Assembly (NCBI GenBank): GCA_025201345.1
Contig: JAIXMG010000003.1
Coordinates: 186,001 to 250,000, forward strand
Length of the DNA stretch: 64,000 bases
Source of the DNA: Thamnidium elegans
Taxonomy: Eukaryota; Mucoromycota; Mucoromycetes; Mucorales; Mucoraceae
Direction of reading: 5' to 3'
Part shown: in pieces, positions 43,748 through 55,159 of the stretch
Numbering within the stretch: position 1 is the stretch's first letter
How the letters are laid out: the number at the start of each line of letters is the position of its first letter
Translations under genes and position numbers: made by a program
The notes under the pieces: generated by a model
Databases searched by the model: none
Seen by the model: the letters and a program-made list of their open reading frames with translations, nothing else
What the model was told of the DNA's origin: nothing

Positions 43748-43999
43748 ATGAACAAATTACTACTTGTATTTTTTTGCCTCGGTTTGTTTTCTTTGTGTAA
43801 AGCAGCAAGTGTCTACAACCACGTTATTCCGGAACTACTAAAACGAGAAGAAGACTGCAATATCTCTTGTGACGGTATTGTTGATGACTGCGCACAAAGG
43901 TGTGCTAAATCACATATTCATGAAATCGTAGGTGATCTACGTGTTGTCTGTCAAGAAGGTTACTGCTACTGTGGTTTCGAAGTACATGAAGATAACTAA
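43748..43999 (+). CDS. small secreted cysteine-rich peptide, defensin-like (CS-alpha-beta) spacing
   Basis: Single exon, 83 residues. Signal peptide MNKLLLVFFCLGLFSLCKA, then a short propeptide ending in Lys-Arg at 32-33, a Kex2-type cleavage site. The remaining 50 residues hold seven Cys at 37, 41, 48, 52, 68, 73 and 75. C48-x3-C52 and C73-x-C75 with an intervening C68 reproduce the C-x3-C ... C ... C-x-C pattern of CS-alpha-beta peptides (defensins and related antimicrobial or venom peptides); the first Cys could be 37 or 41. A seventh Cys is left unpaired in that scheme. Either an antimicrobial peptide or a fungal effector-like protein is possible. No homologue is recognised. It lies 108 bp before the WD40 gene. 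Confidence 0.75.
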   Translation: MNKLLLVFFCLGLFSLCKAASVYNHVIPELLKREEDCNISCDGIVDDCAQRCAKSHIHEIVGDLRVVCQEGYCYCGFEVHEDN

Positions 44000-44106
44000 A
44001 ATAAAAAATAAATGTAACCGTGACTTGCCAAAAAGAATAAAAATGAATAAAAATATTTTTTTTTTCTTTCTTTCTTTCATTTTTGGGTTGTTTCTTTATA
44101 AATAAT

Positions 44107-46218
44107 ATGAATAGAGATACTTTATTACCACGATCTTTATTTTCTGCTTCAACTTTTAAGTTGGAACCAGTGGAACAAACACTGGGTAAGAAACAACAAT
44201 AAAAACATAAATAGGAGGTATATTAAACTTGTTTTGCGTACTTAGAAAGTGCGGCTATGCAAATGAATAGAGACAATGCTGAACTTAACAATAATAATGC
44301 CACTGCGCAATCAAACTCTAAGGACAATTCAGCTTCAGACGAAAATGTACATGAGGATATAGATACCAGTAGTAGTAGTAGTAGTAGTAGTAGTAGCGAT
44401 AGCAGTAGCAGCAGCAGTGACGACGATACATTAATGCAATATCCTCGTCTAGGAACTGCGCAAGTCAACCAAACTATAAGCACACTAGTTACCAAGGTAA
44501 GCTCTTCGATACATATACACATATAAAAAGAGAAAATAGCTCATTAAGTATTATTATAGCTTGAGAGACAACAATTAAGACAAAGTCGTTATATTGGAAA
44601 AATCAAACGTTTAAACAGATCAATTAAAAAAACTAGTAGGTTAGTTGGCTATCATGCTAGTTTACTTTCAGAAATGACAGCACCTCCTGTTAAGGGCAGA
44701 GTACAATCAGCTAAAAGGTCTGCCCCTTTTGATTCTGATGCTCGTGCTAGACAACGTTCTCGATTTACTATTCATCCTGATGCAGAAGAAGAAGCAGAAC
44801 TTGGGGATAATAACCAAGATCCAGCCACGACTCCTATTACTCCAACAACACGGCAAAGGATTGTTTCAAAAACCCCCTTTGTAATGTATCTTTATTATTG
44901 TACTATTGAGCGGAAAAAAAAAAGAAAAAAAAAACTAATATAATTTATTTAGCCAAAAATTATACCTCGCCCTAGACGCAATAACATAGAAATAGCCTTT
45001 GGATCTATGGATAAGATGGATACGCTTATAGTTCGTCACAAACAACAAGAACTGATATCTACAAAGAAACCTAGATCTTTATTATATAATATAGCTGATA
45101 ATACATTGGACCGTGGTATTAATGATTTAATGATCACCACTTCCTTAGATGGCGAGTTACAATTCTGGAGCGCATCTGAAAAGAGAAAGATCAAGACAAT
45201 TGGAAAAGATCACTTGTACGATAGTTGGATTGATGATATTTGTTGGGCTACACCTAAAACACTAGCATTTTGTCCTTCTCAAAAATCAAACGAACCTTTA
45301 AAGTTGGTTCATGTTGTAAGTGTAACAAAAACAAATGTTGAAGGACGGATACAGACTTTACAGAATAGTCCTCATGAAAATGGCGTGTCTGTTATTGGCT
45401 CGTTAGATACGGGAAGTTATAGTTCTCCAAACTCTGAAACTTGTAGTTTTGTTACTGGTGGTTATGATAAAAGCGTGGTAAGTGATTATTAAAGTGTTAT
45501 TATCATATATCAAATTATAAATTATTATTATTTAGTACCTTTGGAGTTTACATCGTGAATCGCCGGATGATGACTTTACGTTGAAGGGTACACACAGATT
45601 AAATATTAAACATACGTCTGCTTTATATTCTCTCTGTTACGACAAATTTAAAAACATCTTGTTCTCTGGCGGATCGGATGAACGTCTTACTATATTTGAT
45701 CTTCAGTCCAATACATCATTACGTGAATTAAGATTAACACAACGTGTCAGCCAAATCATTCAAAGTAAAGCAAATCCTAATATCGTCCTTATTACGTAAA
45801 GTATACACATAACGCAAAAATATCCTGTTGTTAATTTTTTTATTGTAGTACAACTAATCGATCAGATCAGTTTGCTATCTATGATCAAAGAATACCTGGA
45901 TTTGACGGTATTAAATTAAGATTTGGACAGATGGAACAAGAAACTTTATCTAGATTTACACGACCTGATATGCATGAGAATGGATACACTGTGTGTTGTG
46001 GAGGACAGGCAGTACCGAAATTAAACTTTTGGGATCTTCGGTACTCTGGTGTACACCGCAGTCCATCTTTTAGTTTGGAGACACACGCCAAAACACGTAT
46101 TTTAAGGTCATTGTTTATACCGCACCATGATACAATTGCTACCTTGTCTTCATCGCGGTCTATAAATTGGTTTGATTATTCAATTAAAAAGGATGAAATT
46201 GTAAAGAGTTTGATATAA
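44107..46218 (+). CDS. WD40-repeat protein with Ser-rich N-terminus, unassigned
   Basis: Six exons: 44107-44185, 44246-44496, 44560-44880, 44953-45477, 45536-45795 and 45849-46218; 601 residues. The N-terminal third is disordered (serine repeat from AGT codons at about 44369-44395, then acidic) and Arg/Ser/Pro-rich. From about 215 the reading shows WD40-like strands: INDLMITTSLDGELQFWSA, ETCSFVTGGYDKSVYLWSL, KHTSALYSLCYDKFKNILFS, GGSDERLTIFDLQS, GGQAVPKLNFWDLR and TIATLSSSRSINWFDYS. At least five blades are visible, enough for a single propeller. WD40 proteins are scaffolds; the DNA-damage type DDB2/CMR1/WDR76 came to mind because of the propeller plus basic tail, but I saw no diagnostic motif. 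Start ATG 44107 precedes a good donor and gives the phase-consistent model. Confidence 0.8.
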
Positions 46219-46408
46219 AATAATAATAATAAAAATTAGAAGGAAGAAAAAAAAAGGGGGGTTTTTTTTATTTTTATTGAGAGAAATGGTACAAAAGAGT
46301 TGTGAGTTTTTTGGGATAGTAGTAATATATTTTTTTTTTCGTTTTGTTTTGTTTATGATATTTTCTTTTTTTTTCTTTTTTTTTTACTTTTTTTTTTTTT
46401 TTTTTTTT

Positions 46409-47599
46409 TTACTCTTCTTCTAACAAGACATCATCTTGCATAACTCCACGAAGACGACGTTCCTTTTCATTTTCAAGTTGTCCATAAAGTAAATAAAGAG
46501 CGCGTTCATTTGAATCGGGTGTACCTTGAATAGTAAACATACGTTCACCAGATTCATCATGAGGAACTTTAGCGATGGATATATGAGAACCAGACAATTG
46601 ACGGATTTCAGAAATCTTGGTACCAGCTTTTCCAATGATACAACCAACCATATCAGAAGGAATAGAGATATGTTGAGTACGAACATCAGGGTTATTATTA
46701 AATGAAGAACGACGTTGATTATAATCGACGCTACTAAAATCGGATCCATTACCTGTACGTGTAATAGACGACCTTCTATTGTTATGATTAATCTCGGTAG
46801 GCGTAGTTGTTACTTTGGAGGGGTTATACAAAATTGTACCGTAAGCTCTATCCTTATCTTCGATGAGGCATTGGCCTATTTCTGCAACTGCTTGTTGGAT
46901 GGCACTCACTGTACCACGTACCTCTACCACACGTTCTGTACTTTGGGGTAATAATGCTTTCGAAGCTGTCATACGAACACCTGAAATATCTTGAATGTGC
47001 TTAATTTTTGCTCCTTGACGACCAATCACAGTCCCCATTAAATTGTGTGAAATTAATAAGCGCAAGGTAACAACAGGATTAATTGTATTAGTAGTAGTAG
47101 ATGTAGGTGATGCTGCTGTATTATTCGTTGTATTATTGGTGGTGGTGTTAGTATTGGTAGTAGTGGTGGTGGTAGCAGATATAGGGTTTTCCAACATGGT
47201 ACGAGCAATCAAAGAGTAAGCCTAATAATAATAATTATATTTTTTTTAGTGTCCCTTTGTCATCATCATCATCATCATCATCATCATATCATCATCATAT
47301 CATCATCATCATTTATATAAAAAAAAAGAAATTGTTTATACCTTGGCAACACCTTCTAATGTACCACTGACAGTCAAGACACGATCGTGAACACCTTGAA
47401 CTACCTTCGAAACACCGGCTTTAACGCCAGTTGATTCTCTTAACTCGGCTACATTTTTACCACCCTTACCAATAATGACACCTGCTTCTTTTGTAGAAAC
47501 AAGAGCGCGAAGTGTAAGTTGATCCTCTTCATTCAACACTGCATCTTGTTCTTGTTTCAGGACAACGTCATCTGGATATTCAGAAGTTGTATTAGACAT
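46409..47599 (-). CDS. triple-KH-domain RNA-binding protein (hnRNP K / poly(C)-binding type)
   Basis: Two exons, 47599-47342 and 47221-46409; 356 residues. Three KH domains: the first near residue 30 with VIIGKGGKNVAELRESTG; the second near 125 with MGTVIGRQGAKIKHIQDISG; the third near 270 with VGCIIGKAGTKISEIRQLSG. Each has the GxxG loop that binds single-stranded RNA or DNA (GKGG, GRQG, GKAG). A Thr/Asn-rich linker lies between the first two, and an acidic tail ends DVLLEEE. Fungal relatives (PBP2/HEK2 type) affect mRNA localisation, telomeres and RNA stability; which role applies is unknown. The last exon overlaps a T-rich tract on the far side. It converges with the WD40 gene (191 bp). 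Confidence 0.88.
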
Positions 47600-47666
47600 T
47601 TCGTTATTTTATGTAATTTATAAGAAAAGAAAAAAAAAGAAAAAATTTCATGTTGGAGGTAATACC

Positions 47667-47698
<32 letters not shown>

Positions 47699-47763
47699 GG
47701 GGTCTTTTTAAGGAAAAAGAAAGTCCTTTCTCCCCCAAAAAAATATTATATATTTTATTTTTT

Positions 47764-49476
47764 TTAATAGCATTTTTGACAAAATACAAGTGATTGACCT
47801 TGTTGACCGGATTTAGTTTTTGCAGCAGAATCAAGTTGTTTATTACAATTTGCGCAAGTCAAACATTTTTTATGCCATCGACTTGTAAATGGACCTGGCG
47901 TATCATCCATGACTGATATACTATGTTGACACCTTGGACATGTTTTTGATCCACCCAATTTAGGAAGTACTCTTGTTCGTGATAGGTTTGGTTGTGGTGG
48001 TGACGATGATACTGCTATTAGAGTCGTCGATTGACTTGTATCATAGCATAGTTTGCAATAAGGTTTCTTTGCTACTTCAAATATAGGTTGACCCATACTT
48101 AATTTACATCCATTGCCGCAACATTTAAAGCATTCAAAATGATACATTTTATCGTTAAATTGAAACGCGTCCTTTTGAATTTGCTTTTTGCATCCATAAC
48201 AACCTTGGCTGATTTGACATTGTGCATGATAAAATGAGTGACCGTCGGTTGCACATTGACCATCTTTAAACGGTAAATGACACTTACTGCATAGGAAACA
48301 TGATTTGTGAAACCATGCAAAGAGTCCGTCACCAACTGGAATTTTGATCTTCTTTTGACTACTATCGCCTAGTGCCTTATGACAGTAATGACAGGGTCTA
48401 TTAGACACTGAATTCATAGACTGAGACGGTAATGGTGTCTTTAATTGGTTTGTGGGTGATGGTATCCTTTTCTTTAGTTCAAATTCTTCTGTGGCCGGAG
48501 ATGGTGTTCGAGGCGGTGTTACAATAGCTGGTTGGAATAACTCTCGATCGATACGAGGTCGTCTGGAACTTCTTGATTGGTATAACTCGGACGTAATAGA
48601 ACCTGAAGAAGACATACTTGATTGTGAAGAATAAGAATCATAACGTGTAACTGGTTTAGTGGGTGAAGATGTAGCAATAGGCGATAGAGGTATAGTAGTA
48701 GTAGTAGTAGTAGTAGTAGTAGGTAACTTTTTTCGAGTGATCATACGAGAGGCACCACTTTGACTATTAAAACAAGGTTCGCAACAAGGTCTTCTGTTAA
48801 GATCAATTAATGGGTTGGTATCAAGAGGTGTTTTACAATTAAAACAAGTAAAACAATCTACATGCCAAATATTTGTATCATGTTCAATCCATGCATCTCT
48901 ATCTGATACTGGCTTTTGACATGTTGGACTATTTTATTTTATTTTTGAAAAGGAATTAGAAATGGAGAATAAATTTTATAAGTGTATATGTTATTTACCA
49001 TTGGCCCTTGTTAAATAGTTTTAAATGACATTCTTTACAATAAGATAAGTTATCTTGTATAAATGATGTTGATGTTGGTTTACTGCAACAACAGCATACT
49101 TTTTTAGGGGTGTTTATATTATAAAAAGATGATTGAGTAACAGAAACCATTTTTGTGCCAGAAGATAATGCTGGTTTATTGCTAATTTCATGAGGTGATA
49201 AAATAGTATCTGCGTACCTGAAATACGTAATTTAGAAATACAGGGAATTATTTATTTTATTTTTGTGATAGTAGTATAACTTACTGTGATTGCCATCTGT
49301 CACATATATCTAGACCGCTTTCGGATTTTATACTTGCGATTGTAGACGCTACAGAAAAAGTACATAAGTAAGCGTATATATGTACGTGTCTAAATTATCT
49401 TTATACCAACTGATCTTCCACCACATTTACTACATTTACCAGCTGTAATTTCACCACAACGATGACAGAAACCCAT
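47764..49476 (-). CDS. LIM-domain protein, paxillin-like (Pxl1 type)
   Basis: Four exons: 49476-49407, 49348-49285, 49217-48999 and 48928-47764; 505 residues. The start, MGFCHRCGEITAGKCSKCGG, is a small zinc cluster found at the N-terminus of fungal LIM proteins. Four LIM-like modules follow: CCCSKPTSTSF ... CPTCQKPV ... DTNIWHVDCFTCFNC; CHYCHKALG ... WFHKSCFLCSKCHLPF; CYGCKKQIQ ... MYHFECFKCC ... YCKLCYD; CPRCQHSIS ... RWHKKCLTCANCNKQLD ... FCQKCY. A Ser/Thr-rich, phosphorylation-prone region separates the first and second. Cys/His zinc ligands are largely complete. Fungal paxillin-like LIM proteins act in Rho signalling, polarity and the contractile ring; the assignment to that group is by layout. 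Confidence 0.82.
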
Positions 49477-49697
49477 AATAATTTAAAAAGATAAAATAAA
49501 GAAAAAAAGAAGATATACAGGACAAAAAAATAAAAAATAAAATAGGCGCTTTTATTATATATTTCTTTTTCAGCGTCAAAACATTCCTAAAAAGGGATTC
49601 TAAAAAAAAACAATGACCTCTCTCCCTTTTCTGCAATGCCTGTATATCATATTTGGTAACATGTACACAAAAACCAAAAAAAAAAAAAAAAAACTGT

Positions 49698-50331
49698 TTA
49701 TTCTTCCTTTGTGGGAACACCCTTTTCTACAAATTGTTCATCTTCTTCTAAAGGTTCCTCGGGTGCTTCGTCAATCATGGTTTGCAAAAAGAATTCAGCA
49801 ATCTTTTCATGACTTCTTTGTTGTGCTTCATAAATAGGTGTACGGTTCATATTATTTCTGATCTATATTTTTCAATTGCATCAATTATCTCTGTATGTAC
49901 ACTTTTTTTTTACCTGCAAAAAAAAATCCTTTACCTTGCAGTCACCACCGTTAGTAACAAGAGCTTCGACAACTTCATAGTTACCGTTTAAAGCAGCCCA
50001 ATGAAGAGGAGTGTTACCTTCTTCATTCTTTGTGTTGATTAAAGTAAGCTTTTCAGATTCTTCCAAAGTTGAGAGTTGTTCAACAATGAACTTGACAATA
50101 TCTAAAATTATAGCGTATTAGGTCTGTCAGTCGACATTATATAATAGCATGATCTATTTTATTTTTACCCAAGTGGTTATTGGCACTGGCCATGTGAAGT
50201 GCGGTTTTTCCAGACTCGTCCTTTTCGACATAGAGCTTAGGAGTAGGTACTTTAGTCTCTTTTAAATCCTCTAATTCACCAGCACGAGCAAAGTAGATTA
50301 AATCGTCGAGTAATTCTTCTTGAGTAGACAT
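49698..50331 (-). CDS. YAR1: ankyrin-repeat ribosome-assembly chaperone, Yar1 type
   Basis: Three exons, 50331-50169, 50101-49935 and 49862-49698; 164 residues. N-terminal acidic helix (MSTQEELLDDLIYFARAGEL), then two ankyrin repeats: ESGKTALHMASANNHLDIVK and EGNTPLHWAALNGNYEVVEA, a third partial one (RNNMNRTPIYEAQQRSHEKI), and an acidic C-terminal tail (EAPEEPLEEDEQFVEKG). In yeast Yar1 wraps newly made Rps3 and delivers it for 40S assembly; residues TALHMASANNH and TPLHWAALNG align with it closely. Length is slightly short of the yeast protein. The three-exon model keeps phase throughout. Confidence 0.85.
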
Positions 50332-52209
50332 TTTGTTCTATATTTTTAAAAAAAAAAAGCTTTTTTGGGTGTGATAATTTTTTCTGTTTTTTTACAGGCA
50401 AAAAAAAAAAAAAAAAAAAAAAAGAGGCTTTGACCTGTCATTTTCTGTCTCCGTCGCTTACACCATTTTTTCGTTTCCAAGACAATGTCATAGATACACG
50501 TAATTTTATTGTCGTATATTATAGTCATGACGCGTGAAATTTAATTATGTTCGTTTTGGCATTTTAAACGAGTTATTAGCGCTATATTTCATCAAACAGA
50601 AACTATTTTTTGTTTACACCCAATTGGTCAATCATTTTTTAAAACTAAATGCATCATAAAACACATATTTGATAAGCGTAGGTACACAAGTAATATAATA
50701 TATGTATGATTCGTCACGCGCGTCATGAACACAGCGCATTTACTGATAGAAATATTTGTGTGTAAATCATTCTTTGTGTACGTTTATGTAAGTTTTTTTT
50801 TTCATAGTGTTTTTTTAAAAAACAATATTAGATAACGTAAGATTCAATCATACGAAAGAAAAAAAAAGAGTTCCATGTATAGTAATATGTGTTGAATTGT
50901 GTGCTGAAATATGAGCATATGTGATACATTTATTATAGAGTACTCACGCGCTCAAAAAAAGGGGGGTTTCTTAATGTTTTTTATCAAAAAGGTGACTGAT
51001 TTACGGATGCCAGTATAGCTTTAATACACTTTATCATGCATCAAAATGAAATAGAGTATTTATGACAGCAGTATGTTTGCATTGAAGTAATAGTTTAGAA
51101 CATAAAAAAAAAAGAACTAATAAAAAAGTATTCTCTTTAACTACTAGTTAGTGTTGTGAAAAAAAAAGTGAGTGAAATATAAAATGAAATACAATGTACC
51201 AACTATTGCATATTGCCTTTTCTTATTAATTGGTAAGGCACCCTTATTAAGATATGATCTCATGCGCCAAAAAAAAAAAGAAAAAAAAAGAGAAACAGAT
51301 GACACATTACTCTATTTCCCGTGTGACATGTATTATAAAGTTACAGCTTGTAACCTTAAGCAGTATAGATTTTTCTACTACGTTTTTTTTTATCTAAAAA
51401 TAACTCTCAAAAACAGTAACTGTTTACGCGTATATGATTTGCATTCAATGTTATCAATAAATATTTATAATGATCACTTGTATAATAACCCTTTTTTTTT
51501 ATTAGTGATCGCTTGATCTACATAATATTATTGTCAAAACCCTTAAATATAACCGTGTCATTTTTTTTAAAAAAAAAGAATGATCTGCTATGGCAAGAGG
51601 GAATTAAATGAGCTCTTTTAAATATATATATACATATATATATATGTGTGTGTGTGTACACACGATAGTGGAATATAAAGTTAACAGGTGACAGGAAGCA
51701 AGGTTAAATTTCACACGCGTTGAATCTGGTGGATGGATGGCGCTTCGATGACCATACCTCAATTCGCTAAGTAGTCCTTTTTTCCGGATTTATATAAATT
51801 AAGCATCGTAAAAAACTCAATCTGGCTTACAATTTTTTTCTTCTTTTTCAAGGGACAAACTTAAACTTTGTTCACTCACAAAATTAAAATAAAAAAGACG
51901 TTATAATTTTTTTTTAAAGAAAGAAAAAACTACAAAATATAGAAAAAGAAAAACAAAGTACGACGCAAACTGTACATTGAAGAGGGTATATAACGCGTAA
52001 TAATTGTCATGTTTTCAATTTCTATTGTTTCTGTAGTTTTTTCTTCATCATTTTAATTCCATAGAGATTGTGATTTTTTTAAAAGAGTCAATTGATCTCT
52101 GTTAAAGGGTTCGTTCTCGTCTCACCCTTTTTTCCCTCTTCTTCTCCCCTTTTTGCAAAGGAAAAAAAAAGAAAGAAAAAAATATTTATTCCAAGTTAAA
52201 AAAATAAAT
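50332..52209 (+). other. long intergenic region, no gene seen
   Basis: About 1.9 kb between YAR1 and RPL22, holding the YAR1 promoter and RPL22 3' UTR. It contains A-runs (about 50399-50424), a TA-rich/GT microsatellite near 51620-51660 and scattered homopolymers. One plus-strand frame (51172-51516) is A/T-run driven and I reject it. No tRNA or repeat family recognised. Confidence 0.5.
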
Positions 52210-52642
52210 TTACTCTTCATCTTCAGCATCCTCGTTATCAGCAATGTTGAAATAACGAAGTTCGAAGGTTTGCTTATCAGAAGCAATGACACGGAGCCAA
52301 TCACGGATTTGGTTCTTCTTCAAGAACTTCTTGGTGAGGTACTTGAGGTAACGCTTGGAGAAAGCAATGTTGGCGATAACAGTGATCTTGTTATCAGCGG
52401 AACGAGAGATGGTAACGGCCTCACCGAGGTTGTTAGTACGACCATCAACCTTGATACGATCGTGAAGGTACTTTTCCTATAAAAGATGCAAATGTTTAGT
52501 AACTTTGTTTTTTTTTCTTATAGCTAAATAAGGTACTTACGAAAGCAGCAGCATCGAAAATTTTATCGTTGGCAGGACCGGAACAGTCAATAACGAACTT
52601 GGACTTCTTGACAGCAGAGGTGGAGGTCTTAACGGGAGCCAT
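52210..52642 (-). CDS. RPL22: 60S ribosomal protein eL22
   Basis: Two exons, 52642-52541 and 52476-52210; 122 residues. [20 protein letters not shown], then [60 protein letters not shown] and [20 protein letters not shown], with an acidic C-terminus EDAEDEE. This covers the entire eL22 family with no gaps. Codon choice is strongly biased, as for other ribosomal protein genes. The intron position, splitting AAAF and EKYL, is usual for fungal eL22. Confidence 0.97.
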
Positions 52643-53229
52643 TTTTAAAAATAAAAGGAGGAAGAGAGAGTAAAAAAGGATACTTGTCTTTGTTATTCTT
52701 TTAAATGAAAAATTTTTCAGAAATTTTTTTCTAGCTTTGAATGACTGCTAAGTGGCTTATAAGTACATTTTCTTTGGAGATTTCTGTACCTGGATACCAA
52801 GAGTAAACAAAAATGATGCAAAGACAAAGTTTAAAAAAGAACGTGCTGTTTAAAAGTATAAGAGTGGGCCTTAAGGGACGGTTTGGGTGATGATAACTTT
52901 GATTATTACGCATGATTATTTTCCAGTAATATTGTAAAGCTTATTACATGAGGTAAATTATCATTGGTTTCTTTCAAAAACTATATTTTAAATACTATAT
53001 ATTTTAACATATGAACCCCATGATTGTTTCCTAAACAAGGTCTAAATGATGTCTGTGATATTTAACCAAACAAAAGGAGTCACTATTTTGACAAGAAATG
53101 TAACAATACTGTTAAAGTATTGTATATATAAATACCCCTCTTTTTTTCTTTTTCTTTTTTTTTTTCTTTTTTTTTTTCTTCTTTTTTCTTTATTTATCTT
53201 TATTTTATTTTTCATAACACTATAATATA
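52643..53229. promoter_or_regulatory. divergent promoter region of RPL22 and PPN1
   Basis: About 590 bp between divergent start codons. A TATA-like TATATATAAATACCCC near 53123-53138, about 95 bp upstream of the PPN1 ATG, and a long CT-rich stretch (53140-53215) after it. No ribosomal-protein-specific site was recognised. No gene seen. Confidence 0.5.
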
Positions 53230-54726
53230 ATGAAACTAGCTATATTTCTATACTGTGTTTCAATTAGTTTAATCATTTTAATTTGGCAATTCCTACGTAA
53301 GCCCGACAATCTTGTAAATGATTGCAGTAATAGTAGATTAGCCTTTCAACAAGTACCATCATCTTCTTGGTTCGTCTTTACAAGCAGCTATTATCCAGAG
53401 ATCTGCAGAACCCCTGATAATACTATTAAAAGGAAACAACATGGCTATTTTCTTCATATAACTGATATGCATGTAAGTATTTATGCAGTAAAGTATAGTG
53501 CGGCACTAATACATGTTTTGTATGTAAATATTTAGATTGATGAGGATTATGTTGAAGGCGCAACTGTAAGATCTGCCTGTCATGATTTACCCAATGCATT
53601 TAACTCACAAAAGAAACATAAATCTCAACCAGATGTATTTGCCGGTAAATATGGTACACCGGGAGAAAAATGTGATGCGCCTGTTATATTAGCTCAAGAA
53701 ACACTAGAATGGATTTCTAGGGAATGGAAAGATAAACTTGATTTTGTTATATGGACAGGCGATAATTCCAGGTAAGAAAATATATATATATATATTTTTT
53801 TGTGTAAATGTTTATCATTAACATGTTTTTCTTATTATGAAACAAGGCATGACTGGGATAAAAAAAATAAAAGAAAGAGAAGAGATATTTATGAACTAAA
53901 CCAACGTGTTACAGATATGGTATTAGATACATTTTGGCCTTCCTCGATTCCAGTTATTCCTAGTTTTGGTAATAATGATGTATATCCTCATAATCAAATC
54001 GGAGGCCCCGATACAGATGGTGATTTACTATCCTTTTATGAACAAATGTGGCGTCCATGGATCCCAAAAGATCAACGTAGTACATTTCGTCAAGGCGGAT
54101 ACTATATCAAACAGGTTGCTACTCGTTTAAATGTGCTAACCTTAAATACAATGTATTTCTATACCAAGAATAAAGCCGTGAAGAATTGTAAGCATCCTGA
54201 TAGTCCTGCTTTTATACAATTGATGTGGTTCGAAGACCAGTTGAAGAAGGCTCGCAGTAAACAAGAGAGAATATACGTGATCGGTCATGTTCCACCATCT
54301 CCTCGTGATTATAAAGGCACCTGTTTAACTGAATATAAACGCATTGCTGCCAATTATACTGATGTCGTGATGGGTCAATTTTTTGCTCATTTAAATATGG
54401 ATCATTTCTTAATGTTTGATGGTAGAGAAGATAGTTCCGCTACTTGTAATTTGGCTGACTCAGTTCAAGATCCTGTACATCAACATATTTTAGATATCGC
54501 TGATTATGATAACGACCAAGAAGTTCATGTAACTAGAAATATTAAAGCTTATTTAGGTTGGTTACGTGAAATGTATCAAGATATTGAGCCTTTAGATGAT
54601 AAACGAGCTCCTCCATTTAGTCAAACTCCATTAGTCGTAGTGCAAGTTTCACCTTCTGTATTACCTGTCTATAATCCCGCCGTTCGAATTTACAAATATG
54701 AGATTAATCCCGAAGATATTGATGAA

Positions 54727-54759
<33 letters not shown>

Positions 54760-55065
54760 AGCGATGATGATGATGATGAAGACGATGATGAAGACGAGCT
54801 TAAGCCTCATGGTACATTATTAAGTTATTCACAATATTATGCCAACTTGACAAAATGGAATAATATTCGAGATCAAAAGTTAGAATACGAATTAGAGTAT
54901 TCCACAGATGAAGCATATGGTATGGAAGATTTAACAGTTGAATCATACTTTGAGTTTGCAAAAGCAATGGTTGAAAATACAGAAGAAGGACAACGCCTTT
55001 GGTCAACATACCGTCATCATATGTTGGTTAGAACTCAAAATTATACAACTGATACATTATATTAA
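53230..55065 (+). CDS. PPN1: vacuolar endopolyphosphatase (type II membrane metallophosphoesterase)
   Basis: Three exons: 53230-53472, 53536-53771 and 53847-55065; 565 residues. A signal anchor lies near the N-terminus (LAIFLYCVSISLIILIW). The metallophosphoesterase core shows YFLHITDMHID (metal ligands), DFVIWTGDNSRHD (GDxx and RHD ligands split by an intron), IPSFGNNDVYPHN (GNND), VIGHVPPSP and QFFAHLNMDHFLMFD (the final GHxH-like block, here with the first His changed to Gln). A run of about 35 acidic residues sits near residues 447-475 from GATGAT codons; in the yeast enzyme this loop is much shorter. Ppn1 (Phm5) cuts inorganic polyphosphate in the vacuole and is sorted through multivesicular bodies. 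Most catalytic residues are intact. It is divergent from RPL22. Confidence 0.92.
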
Positions 55066-55159
55066 AAATAACAATAATAATCATAATCATAATCATAAAT
55101 AAAGTAGTACACACACACACACACACAAACGTATTTTTTTATTTTTATTTATTATTATT

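Noticed and set aside
44223..44522. Minus-strand ORF opposite the WD40 gene N-terminus
   Set aside because: It reads Ser/Leu repeats and is the shadow of the serine codons in exon 2.
51172..51516. 114-codon reading frame in the YAR1-RPL22 intergenic region
   Set aside because: Composition is dominated by Lys/Tyr/Phe/Leu from A- and T-runs, with no domain, signal peptide or splice-joined extension.
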